Source of the DNA: Trichuris trichiura
Taxonomy: Eukaryota; Nematoda; Enoplea; Trichinellida; Trichuridae
Direction of reading: 5' to 3'
Length of the DNA stretch: 64,000 nucleotides
Assembly: GCA_037903355.1 (NCBI GenBank)
Contig: JBAJFE010000018.1
Location: forward strand, 558,001-622,000
Each line of letters starts with the position of its first letter. Within the stretch, counting starts at the first letter, position 1. A program made the position numbers and the translations under genes. Below the pieces are notes generated by a model. That model had not been told where the DNA came from, did not search any database, and was given only the letters and a program-made list of their open reading frames with translations. This document shows, piece after piece, positions 1 through 12,800 of the stretch.

Positions 1-548
1 GAAGTGCTCTTTACGTTTGTTGAATATAGAAAGCAAGTTGCTTGTTTGAACAAATCTCAGCAGGAATGGAAAGCAATTACTGGGACGTACTATGGGCAGG
101 TTTGTGACTGGTTGGCCGACCGACGAACTTAACGTTTGCTACGTCCATCACTCTTCTCGCAGTTGATGCTTTCGCGCCAAGCTGGCAGCTGACTGGCAGA
201 CGTTCGCCCGTGGCCAGCCTCAACCCGCTCCCGTTGCAAAGGCCGTCGGTATATTGCTGACCATTACGTTGCATCGGCCCTATTGACCGGTCAGCCGCCT
301 TTGCAGTTTTCCTTATCGTTAGGTGGTGCTTTTACAGTTATTGAAAGAGGTTGCCAATTCGCAACCGTATTGCCCTTTTTACCTTTTCCAGCGTAAGCTT
401 CTTAGCCAATCAGTGGCAAGCATAGGCGGCGCTATTGTTAATTAGAAATTACCTCCAAGGTTCGCCTCGCCGTCGGCGGTTAATCCATTGCGCTCCTGCA
501 TCGCTGTTGCATACGTTTATAGAAAACTGATTCTTCTTTTTTCTTCAG
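1..548. other. 5' flank or intron upstream of the first ZO-1 exon
   Basis: No convincing exon is seen here. The first recognisable ZO-1 exon begins at 549 after a pyrimidine tract and CAG, so this stretch is probably intron of the same gene. The start codon must lie here unrecognised or upstream of the window. Confidence 0.5.
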
Positions 549-3500
549 GACCTCGATCAGAGCACGTGGACTTACCTGTGCGTCTCGTTGAATAAGGTAA
601 GCCTACGTAGAGCTTTTCTTGGAATTTACAGCTTGGATTTGCGTAACTGATGCAGCTGGTCTCGAACTGTCAATGCAAGCGGGACCCAAAGCGTTGACGA
701 GAAGCCTAAGGATAGAGAGCACTTTCAATAATGCCCTCTTTAGGCACATAGCAGTAGCTCACCTTATTTTATAGATAACCGAAAAGCTTTCATTGCCCAA
801 TCGTGGCGCATGTCCTCTGGCGTCAAATTGGCTGAGCAATTAGTTTCCTTTTCGAATGGGTTCTATTCTTCCGCGAGGCTAACTGTCGTCTATTGATAGA
901 TCGTTGGCCGGCTTTGCGCTAAGGAGGGAAGTTTTGTCGCGCACGCGGTATGTCCTTACTTTATCGATCCTTGTTGAACCGTTATTCATTGCGGGTTGGC
1001 AATCGCGGGAGACCGCCATTGTCGCCGTCTGATCAAGTTAGTTTTACTAAAATTAAATGCAGCAACTCCGCCGCGCTTAAAATGTGACCGTCCGAAGTCT
1101 GCTGGAAGATTTGCCCTCCAATTTAGGCCAGCATAACCTCTTAGCTGTCCGCAAATCGCTCGCGGTTAGCTTTGCGTGCTACAACACCTTCTAAGGCGTA
1201 TATTTTGGCTTTTCGGTAAAAAAAAAGCGTCGATTCACACGCAGCGATAGGTGGACTACCTTTTCGGGTACTTTCCACCTTTGGAAGCTTCATTCTTTGT
1301 TCTTACTAGCCTTGCTCAACTGCCGACGTTTGCAGGCTGGTTTTAAGACTTACACTTTTAAGTTTAATATTTATTTTTTCTTTTTCGCAGCACGTGTTCG
1401 AAGCAACAAACAGCCGGCGAAAGCGAAGCGTCGTTCCAAGATGTATTGAGTTATTCAAAAATTCTTTGTCTCCCATTGGGAATGGGCATTAATTGTGTCC
1501 AATGGCTTTTCGCTTCAATTTCCCGATTTGAGGGCAAGCGCGAAGCCGCTATGAATAGCTTATAATTGGGACGGATAGGCGCGGAAGAATTGAAGCTTTG
1601 TTTTTTATTATTGTTCGTTTCAACAGAAGTAGGCGGCGCTGTAGGCACTTCCCGTTCTTTTCACCTCTTCCCATTGCTTTGAACGAAAGAAATAGAAATG
1701 AGTCGCGTCTGCGCGCGCCTACGCAACTGACGTTCCTCTACTTCTCCAAAGTAGTTCGTATATTTGTAAGAATACTCGATTTGCCGATGACGATGAAAAG
1801 GGTGTCGATGCTTGGACAGTTTAGCTGCGATTGTCTTAGCTTATTTCCTTTTCGCGCCATTGCGAGGCAACTATCCGTAAATCAATTGCTTAGCCTCTTC
1901 GAACTGCCCATTGAAGTCGAGAAGTTGGTAGTTTTCATTGATAAAAATTCTTGAATGGAATATGCTCTATTTGTGGCAGTAAGCCAGCGTACGCTTGCTG
2001 ATTCTTTGTCATTAGTCTGCGCGCTTGGGTTCGTTACCGTGCAGGTAACCGTGTCCTTAAGGCGGCTGTCACTTGCTGGCATTTTCGCTGGCAAAACGCG
2101 TAGTAGAATGTTGGGCAGTTGTTCCGCCTTACTATGTCTGCAACGTGCAAGGCGGAAGTCATTCTGATGGGGTACCAATACCTACGGCCAAAGCGTTGTC
2201 TATTTTTGGGCTCTTTTTCCTTATCGTAGCAAAGTGCGGTCTGCCAAGAACTTCTTGAATTATTTCGCTTTGCCAGCAGCTTTAGGCGGGATAAAAAGTC
2301 GACCGGATGCGATGAATCTATTTTTGCTGCTAGTTTGTTGTTTTTGTTTATAATGTTGAACTTATTGAATTTTCAGATTCCTGGATACGGCTTTGGCATA
2401 GCCATTAGTGGTGGTCGTGACAATCCACACTTCAAAAGCGGCGATCCTTCGATCACCGTATCGGACGTACTGAAGGCTGGTCCAGCTTGGGGAATTTTAC
2501 AGTGAGTCAGCAAATTATTGCCGACGTATTAGCTGTCTTTTAACTTCCCCTTCTTTTCAAGAGTGAACGATCGTATCGTTTATGCAAACAACGTAAATCT
2601 GGAGACTGCCACCCACGCTCAAGCCATTCAAATCATGAAGGACAGCGACAACTTAAACTTGGTATGTGTCCGCTTTCAACACTTTTCTTTTTTTAACTGA
2701 TCGCAGAGTTGGTTATATAAGTTTACGTTTGCTGCTCCTCTTTAAAACTATCTAAGCTGCGGCATTCTGCCAGTCTGTTGCCTTCCAGTAGATGTCGACT
2801 AGAGGCAGCCGACGACTCGTAAGGTAGCTGTCGAAACGGGCCAACTGCCGATCACTCAAATCATAACCATTTTGATTTGCATCGGCCAAGCGGTTGCCGG
2901 CTGAATGGGACGTTCGAAAGTTTCGGTCGAACTGCCAGCCTAATGCGCATTGCTTGGTGAATGACTTTTTTTTTAAAAATAGCGTCCCCAAATTTGATTC
3001 ACGGCCAAGCATTAGGCGTCAGCGTTTTTTGGTTTGCCGCAAGCTGTTGTTAAGTTCGCGAGCCAAAGTGTTGCGCCGCACTTGCGAGGCGAATGTTCAA
3101 AAACGTTGAATGCCGCTCGGCTTGTTCAAGCATATTGACCTTTTTGCCCTCATTGCCGCAACGACAATATGCGCAAAGAGAATTTGTAAACGGGCGCTCG
3201 CGCATTTGGCATTCGAACGAAGCAGACGTTTTTGTTCTTCAGACTTCTTATTCAGCGTTGCTAATTTATTCACTTTTGCGTCTAGCCGTCATTGCCAAAT
3301 AGATTTTGCTCCCTTTCGTCGAAATGTTTAACTTAAAAGGGGAACAGGTGTTGTTCGGCTGGTGCTTTTCCGCATAGACTTCAATAGAAAAGAGTAGAGA
3401 TGGAATTTTGCATTTTGCTCTGCCATACTTCAAAGCTCTTCAATAGAATAGAACCAGCTGCGGGCAATGCGGAGCAGTTGTATTCTATTTTGATGGACAA

Positions 3501-6500
3501 ACATTCGGGCAGTTCGGCGTACGTTTATGCTGTACCTAGAAGCCATCGAGCGGCAAATCCATTCTTCGAACGTTAAACTCACTGTATTCTCGTTTGGCGG
3601 CTTTAAGAATAAGGGCCATTCTTTGCCTATATATTCATAATAGCTCGGTGCCGCTGCTGTTAGCACAAACTTGTCTCGCCTTGTTGTAGTTATTCGAGTA
3701 ACGCGTTTCTCTTGATGGTTTGTTCATTCTCTTAAAAATTCGCTGCTCATTTCTTGCGTAAACCTCTCCGAACACGATGCGAGAATTCAAAGTCCTTTTT
3801 TCTTAATCTGAAAAGATGTGCTCATAGTACATCTGTCGTTTATTCTGTTGTCTAGTTAGGAACTTTATTTTATTAAGAAATGACCTATATTCGTGTACGT
3901 CCTAATGGTACTTGTATACGCGTGCTTTGAGCCTACGGGCCTTCGAAACTCTATAAAGCAGTGTTCTATTTCTTCAGGGTCAATGCTTGTTACCTTAGTA
4001 GTAAGATAAACACTTCTCTTAGTGACTTTGGTTGGTCAGTGATTTGTTTAAAGACGAAAATTATTAGATTTGTTATGCTCCCGCGTCACGTAAAAAAATT
4101 ATCATGCTATTTTAACTAACAAGTTCTCATTGACAAGCTATGGCCAATGAACGACTTAACGAGCGTTACTTCCGCTCTTGAGCCCACGAATATTGCTTGC
4201 TTTCTATACATGCCGCGTTCTTGAATAAGACGGCGACAAGAAATTGATAAGGCTGGAAAGTTTAATTTTCGAACTACTGACACATAACCGCGCTAGGAGA
4301 TATAGCAGCTGTAGTATGTGGAATTTATGGCGTTCAAAAAACAAGCTGATTTAATTCGTAACAGGATTTCGAGTGCTTCAATAATGGCGAGTCAATAATG
4401 AGTGGTGCGCACGCATTGATGGAGTGTTGTGTTTTACTCACAGTTTTGTGCTTTGACTCATGCGCGCTTTTTATGTCAAGTAAAGGCTTAAATATGTAAG
4501 CTGTTTGCGCGGGAGCGGATGGGATAATTAAAGGCTTGAATTCTCTTTGCTTTTGTTGTTTTGTTTTGTCCTATTCTTCAAGCATTTTTTATTAACTTAT
4601 CCCAACAGTGAATAACAGCTAATCGCCATTGAAGGAACAAGATGACAGCAACAAAAAATTTTGACATTTTAAAGAGTCTATCGCACACGTTAGCTATAGC
4701 GCGCTTCTGCGCTACTTAAGTGCTGTATCACGGATGCTTTTTTGTAGTCGACAAATTATCCAACTTTATTGCGATTGATTAGCTGTGGTTTTTGGTGGTT
4801 TCAAAGCAGCGGCGGTTGGGACTTAGTAGACCGTTTTGCAGTTGCATTTTTGGAAAGAACGCTGCTGACTTTCAAAAGTACGAAAATTGCGTAAAGCGGG
4901 AAATTGATCAAAGCTTGCAACAATTGAGATATCAGCAAATGCGTTGAACTCCAAGTGTTGCTTGCGTGTTTACGGAAAAGAGGAATGGCGGAAAAATAAA
5001 ATGAATTCCTTCAGGAAATGACGTGCCTGCGAGTTTTAAATACCAGACGCAACATTTTTCAATTGCCAAAGAATTGAAAATTTTTTATCCTTCGGCTGTT
5101 CCGGATAATCGACGTTTTATTGCGTTTAAAAGACCGGAGTTATCTTATACGTAGTAAAAATATTAAAAATTCTTGTACGGCATGACGATTGAATATTTAT
5201 CTACGCTGTTTTTTGGCAGCTATCTCTCAGAGCTCTATGCTTAAATATGTTGAATATTTTGACCTTTTCAATACTAACTTTTCAAGCCGCGCAGATCGCT
5301 TTGAAATTACGTCACTTCCTTTGGCAAGCTTATATATAAGTTTGCATTCCTAATATGCCCTCTTGTTCATCCCTGCTTTGTCCGGTCGGTATTAAGCTCC
5401 TTTTATGTTAATCCGTTTCAACCGCGAAAGGGCCATTGCCGAATAGGGAAAGTAGGCCTTCAAGGCTTGGTAAACTCCCTCGCAATGGAATTCATGCAAA
5501 TCGATATTGATTTGCAGTGCTGATATATCGACCGGCGGTTCTCTACTTCCAATGGTAATTGTTCATTCTGCGGCCGTGGGATTTGCGGAAGCTGCGGTGA
5601 TTATGCTTGCATTATTTGTCCTGTTAGGCGAACAAAACGGAATGCTCACATTTTTGTGCATCCGCGCGACAGTCATTTTTCAATCTGTCCGTCCGAGTAA
5701 ATTTCATTTACTTCGATTAGTCAGTCAGCTTTCGTTCAAAAGAGCTCGGCGTTGACGTGACAAACCATAATTCCCGTTTTCAGGCGGACATCTACGCGAT
5801 GTGGCGCATTCATTCCGCTAAATCGGTTTTCTTGTTTTGTGGGGTTTATTTTAATCTTACGTCGTCCGCCAAGAGCTTACGAAAACATATTCCGAGCGCG
5901 TTTTTTATTACGTCAGTTTTTGCAACTATCAACTTTTATCCCAGCATATTAATCGAGGCTTAATTGAGAGTTGCGTAATTTTAGGTGATCAAGCGAAGGG
6001 TTCCCGTTCAAGTATTAGAGTACGACCAGAGGACATTGAAATTTACGCTGACAAAGTCTAGACGCAAGGATGGTACGGCTAGTTCGAAGGATCACTGTTT
6101 TGGCACGTCTACTCTTTTAGATTTTGGAATTGTGTTGGGATGCAAATTTTTTATCAAAGACATTACGAACCGCCGTTTGGCCGAAAAGGATCCCGGCCTT
6201 AAGGAAGGCGACGTTGTTTTGAAGATCAACGGGGAATGCTGCGATCAAATGACCCTTTTGGAAGCTCGCCGTCTGCTTGACCGTTCCAAGGATAGGTTGT
6301 CGTTGGTTATTCAGCGGGATGTTCCCAGAGGTGCTAGCTGGAAGTGGTCCAGCCAAGCAACCCTTTACGAAAGGGTTGGATCAGGTTGTTGCCCCTTCTG
6401 GCCAGTCATGCTGAAGGTGACGTTAAATGGCGGTTCGCATTGCAGATACTCCAAGGCAGAGTCCAACGCCGAGACAGAGCCCAATGATATATGCTCGAAA

Positions 6501-6823
6501 TTTGGATCCTGAGAACAGGTTCGCAATGACGCCTAGGTAACTTTTTCTTTATACATATGTTTTACTTTCCTTGTCAGCTGCATACGGTTGTCTCTTTAGG
6601 CATCATGATCGTTTAAGTCGTCCACCTTCTGAAGACCGCGCCGCCAGTCCCAATCGACACAGTACTTGTTCTCAGCTGTCGTTCGGGTCTAGACAAGTTT
6701 TCTATGACGAGGGAAGCGTCTTCTCATCATGTGAGTTATATTCCTTTTTACATATAAAAATAAAATCTCTGTTGTTGTGAGGAACTCCAGCTTAAAGTTC
6801 GAGTTTATGGCAACCTGAGAAAC

Positions 6824-6862
<39 letters not shown>

Positions 6863-9800
6863 AATCGCATGTCGATCCTGTGAAAAATTCTATGCCCTTG
6901 TCAATTACGACAATGCAAACCTACAGTTGCGACACCTACGGGATAAAATGTGCTGTTCTCTTGCTGCAGTGTAGCTGCACTGTCTTCGAATTTCTTATAA
7001 TGTATATCCGTATATTATAAGAAATATATATACAGTAAAACTCCCGAAGTTGACCACTCCTATATGGTGACCACCTCCCTAAGTTGACCGAAGTTTGGCC
7101 AGTTGATCTGTCCGCACGTTAGCCGAGCTACTTACACCCACTTCCTATATGTTGACCACCTCCTATGTTGATCAGTTTTCCCCAGTCCATTGGGTGGTTA
7201 ACTTACGGGGGTTTTACTGTATATATTAAAGTGTATTTATTACGGATCATGTGTCCCGTTGGTATGTAAATTGAACATAAATTTTCCGGAGCTTTCGGGT
7301 CTGTCGCGACCCGTCTTCAGCGGTCAAACGATGAGTATCATCGTTTGACCGCTGAAGACGGGTCGCGACAGACCCGAAAGCTCCAGGAAATTTATGTTCA
7401 ATTTACATACCAACGGGACACATGATCCGTAATAAAGACACTTTAATATGAAAACTTACAGTCCCGTACAAAAACATCACATTTTCAAGACTATATGTAT
7501 ATTATGAGAAATATGAAGATAGTGCAGCCACACTGCAGCAAGAGAACAGCTCACTTTATCCTGTAGGCGTCGCCACTGTAGGTTTGCATTGTCTTAATTG
7601 ACAAGGGCATAAAAGTTTTCATTGGTCAAGATGCGACTCACGTTTTGGCCTAAATATTATTTGGCATTCTAAATAATGCCTAGGCAAAGTATGCAGCATA
7701 CTAAAGTAATATAGGCATTTCATACTTTGCCTACCCCGCGTATTCCATAGAATGCCGGTATTTTATTTATCGTTTGCAGCGTATATACTAAAGATGACCA
7801 GTCGCTCAGCCAGCTAGTCTGTTGATAGGATCACTGAGTTGCTCCAGTTCACTGGATAATACTTTGCTTCTTTTCGATTGTTATATGTAAGAGAAGTGCG
7901 CTGGAGCTTTTTCAGCCCGTCATAGCTGCAACGCAATGTTGTTTGTGTAAAACTTTTTCCCGAAGTCGCGAAACGTCATCAGAGAAGCAGCCTTGGGCCT
8001 TTTCTCGCCCCCGCTTCCGATACCGTAACAGAACCATTTGAACCAACAGCAGAAGTCATATTTTCTACTTTGCGTAAGGCACACGAAACAAGTTTTTTTC
8101 AAGGCATCGTCATGTGTGAGTCTCTATAATGTATTAGTGCATGTTTTTCAAAATCCGGAAAAAATTTAATGCTGGAAACGCGTTTTATGCCGAGTTTTCG
8201 ATGTAAGAGACTTCTTATTCTTACTAACTAAAACTAGCGGTACATAAGCGAGTTTGAAGTTAACCAGCGCGTGGTCGACGGTGTCGGAATTGTTGTTAAC
8301 AGTGATAGACGGAGGCGCGGGTCCGTGATTGGGTATCAAATTATACATGGGCCGGTTTTTTAGTTTCGTTGATAACTTTCAACATTTAGGCCAGTCGCAT
8401 TCGCGAACAATCTCGCCAAGTTGCGACAGCTCGCACGCCTCGCTAGGTGGCGGAACGCACGAAGCTGTCATGCATTTTTCCCACCAAAAACCGCCCTTAC
8501 CTTCGCCCGTGACGCAAGAGCCGAGGCATATAACATTCCGAAAGGAAGGCGGCAGTGTGGGCGTTCGAGTTATTGGAGGCAACGAAGTCGGGATATTTGT
8601 TTCGGCAGTTCAATCCGATTCTCCAGCAGCGCTTAGAGGCGTGAAACCGGGTGACAAATTGCTCAGGGTTAGAGTTGATTGCTTTGCTGTTTTGTTTTTC
8701 AGTTGCTTGTTGTTCTTTTTGTTGTAGGTGAATAACAAGAGCATGGTGGGCGTTACCAGAGAAGAAGCAGTGCTTTTTTTGCTTGGCTTGCAAGATCAGG
8801 TTGATTTGCTTGTCCAGCACAAGAAGGATGAGTACGAACAAGTACGTTGTCAAAATATTGGCGACAACTTTTTCATCAGGTCATCTACCGCTCATTGGTT
8901 GTCATCTTTTGAGACCTTACTCTTTTCTTTAGGGTTCATTTTGACTACGACAAGCCAGAGCATGGGGAGATGGGCTTTAAAAAGGGCGATATATTTCAAA
9001 TTACCGACACGCTTTTTGGAGGGACTGTTGGGTCCTGGCAAGCTTTATGCGTGCTGTCGCCTTCCAGTTCAAGCAAAATGGACAATACTCCCTTGAAAGG
9101 CGTAATTCCAAACATGGCTAGGTAAGTAAGGGTTGATTTTTGATCGCTTTGCTGCATTCGTGTTTTCTTTCCTTCGGTAGAGCGAACAGGTTGGCCAATG
9201 TGGATCGCGCTCGCGAGCATGGCCGGTCTCCGACCGAACCAAAGTCTTCAACTTTGCTTCGCAAGAAGATGCTCATGGGCAGGCGGTCCAAATCGTTGAC
9301 CAAAGCCCATTGGGACGAAGTTATCTTTTCGCATGGAACCATAGACTTTGCTGCCTACGAACGAGTCCAGTTAAGGCATCCCGGATTCTTGAGGTACATT
9401 TCCTATGTCTGCGCCATGCTGAGCCAATTTCCTTTTATGCCTTTAGACCAGTGGTCATCTATGGAACGCTTGCGGACATTGCTAGAGAGCAGCTGTTGCG
9501 AGATTTTCCTCTGGCTTTCTCTTCAGCTCAAATTGAAAATACGAATGGAACAGAGAACGCAAGCAGTGGCATCGTTCGTCTAGCCGCTATTCGTAACGTA
9601 TGCTCCCTTTTGTGTGCATAAATAGACCGTACTTTATAATTAGTCGTGTTTTAAAATTGTCTTCATTTTTATCAACTTTATTTTTTTTTTGTTAATTCGC
9701 TTTGTTTCTGTTCATTTACGTTTCTGCATAAGTTTCTGTCAAAACTTCGAGGGGTAACTTCAACTATCACTTCCAGTAAGTGTCAGTAGAATCCATTCGT

Positions 9801-12800
9801 TTGACAAGTCATGTTTATGAATTGTTCGTATTATTTTTTCATTAGATTGCGGTGTTGCATAACGAACGCACATACCCACATAGTTAGGTAGGGGCAGGAA
9901 AGGACGAGGTGCATTGTCTCTACTCGACGGAAATTTGCTTGTCGGCTAACTACTGCGAAACTGATTGACTCATTTAGTTTTGATGTGCCGTTCGGTTTGC
10001 AATAACGTCCTTGCGTGGCTTGGCATTTTTCTTATTTTTCCATTAGCAGTTTTAATGCTGCCAACGCGTTAAAAGCGGCTAAGTTCAATAACCTCGCGTA
10101 TGCGAAGTGCTAGGATTTTGCATATTTAATGATCAGTGTTGTTGGGATGATAATTATTAACGTTATTCCACAAGAAACCGCAGCCGACAGTTCAAGAACT
10201 GCATATTGCTTCGTTTGTTTTTTGTTGTTTTAATATTGCCCTTGTATGGTAGCTATTGTTTTTTTCAATGGATCTTCAATTCTCGTTTGTGTTCCAGGTT
10301 ATGAAGAAAAACAAGCATTGCATCTTGGACATAACGCCTAGTTCGGTTGAAAAGCTTATCTACGCACAGTACTGTCCCATAGTAATATTTGTTAATGTGG
10401 AAAGTCGGTCGCGCTTACGCGAGCTGCGCAAGAGATATTCCAAAGCTGCCGCAATGAAGAGCTCGAAAAAGTTGCACGATCAGGCAGTTAGAATACAAAA
10501 ACTTTACAGTTACCTATTCACCGGTAATTCTAATTTTTTCAATCATCATTGTCAAATCTGGTTACGCCTTATTTATTCGGTTGGCAGCCGTCATCGACGT
10601 GACGTACGAAGACAAGTGGTTCGAGCTGCTGCGGGATTTGATAGCCCATTTGCAAAATCGTAGAGTATGGATGTCCGAAACGAAACCGTCCGAATTGTTG
10701 GACGACGATTTCCTATTTCCAATGGCAAATGTGAAGTATGGCAGCTTTGGCGGTGGTGATTCGGATTTGGATTCAACTACTGACGTAAAATGGCTCAGTG
10801 GACGGCACCTTCCGTATAAAGGAATTTCATATTATTCAGGAACCAGATTATGGCACTTCTCAAAGGCGTCTGATGTCCCAGGGCAGCAATGATACGTTGA
10901 AAATAAACGCGCCATATATTGATGCCAAACGGACGTTGTCGGATTCGTTGAGTTCCCCTCTTAAAGTAAGCAAGCTTTTTTGTTCATAGTTCTTCTGTAT
11001 AGCTCCGTTTTCAGGAGCCAAGCAGAACGCAGTTTGACGACCGCTTTGACTTGGCAGCAAATGGTAGGCTTGGACCTTTTATCCACCTTTACTTCCGCTC
11101 CCTGTATTGCCTGCAAATGATGTATGCTTTTCTACTTATAATGATGGCTAGATAAAGGTGGTCGGCAAATTTTGACGGCCATCTTTGATCGCATGCCAAT
11201 TCCCGTTTGCAGAACTAGAAATGTCAGTACACATGCGCGTAATATATGTGCCTGCCACTTGTAAGTAGCCAAACATCTCGAATTTGCGCATGCTATTTCC
11301 TCCGGTGTGAAAAATTTTCCTTTGCTGTTTCCAACAAAATATCGTTGCCTGCTTTTCGTAGTAGAAGCGAACATTGCTGGTTACGAGAATCGTGAGTGCA
11401 TCCTATCGCATCTGGCCACGATGCAACGCAAACCGCCCTTAGTCAGGAAAGTGAAGCCGCTTCCTCCTCCAAGATCGGACGCTAATCGTATGTCTATCCT
11501 ATGAACAGTTTTTCTTTACTCAGCTTTGCTTGGCCTTACTTGTTGCTTTCTAAGCGAATTGACATTTTTCAGTTTTTCGCTTCATTAACTGGTAGTAGTA
11601 GCTTCATTAACCTGTCTTTCTAGACTCGTCATTTTCGTCCGACCTCCCTGCATCGTTGAATTTTACCGATGCTAGGGTAGGTTCTGCTGCCGTTTCCGCC
11701 CCTTCGGCGGCGGTTTCTGATAATGTAGCAGTTATGCCAAATTCGCTCTGCTCGTCGCATGCTGATAAAAGCCATAGACGTACTACTACTGCTACTACCA
11801 AGCCGGACGGTGATTCTTCTTTTCAACTGTTTCTCGACGAACGTCCACTTTTCTGACTAATCCCATTTTTGGCCTTTTAGAGCCGGCTATGTCACCGTAC
11901 CCGCAACGGTATTATTCTCACGGAACAGATACTGGCTTCTACGATGTTAAGCAGGTTTGTTTAGCTTTTTCGCTTTCCTTATTAAGCCTACTATTCGAAG
12001 CGTGTGGTCGTATAGCACCAGAATGTGCTGCAGCCTTTTTATTGCTCAGAATCGCGAAAGTTAAAATCCCAACAAGTCGAAGATGCACTGTAAAATTTGG
12101 CCTTGTTCGCAGCTGTGCGTTAACATCTTCTACATAAGGAATATATGCGAATAGGGGCGTTATTATACTGGTCTTGTTCGAAGTCGGTGATCTAAAATGC
12201 AAAACCAGTAATAACGACGCCTCTACTCAAATGTATTCCATCTCTAATGATTAGGCAGTGAACCAATATTATTCTTGTTTTGCAAAGTTTTAAAAGTTGA
12301 GCTGTTTCTGCGAACCCTTCTCGCAACTAGCGGTGAGCAAATGATCAGCGCGCTTTCCTTGCCGTCTGTTCGCGTTTATTCTCCAGGAAATTTCATTACA
12401 TTGCTCCGTTAGCGCTGACGCAATTATGCTAATTTTCTAAAATCACGGAAGTAGTCTTTTCCGACTGAGGAAATTTTAAACGCTAAAACTAGTATGTTTA
12501 GGTGCTGGAAGGAAATTTTGAGGACTACGACCCGCAGTTTGCGTATCCTTCCGGCGTTGCCAGACGCGTGATGTCCGCCGAAGCGAGCTCCTATCCTCCG
12601 CCAAGAATTGCTTCGGGCAATTTATCTACTTCCTACTACGACAATTCCGACAGACTAAAGTTGTTTTTCCTTTGAACTGTATGGCGTTCTAATGGTTTTT
12701 CTTGCAGCCAAATGGACTATCGAGCCATGTACAATTGCCGGGATGCTTTGGAAGGTGTTGTGTTTAGGCAGTATGCAGTAAGGCATATATGTAGGCGTGA

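Noticed and set aside
10581..10892. ORF running through 10785-10839 as one exon of ZO-1
   Set aside because: Splitting with a GTAAAA donor and TTCAG acceptor keeps phase (TTD|EPDYGT), while reading straight through shifts out of the following exons.
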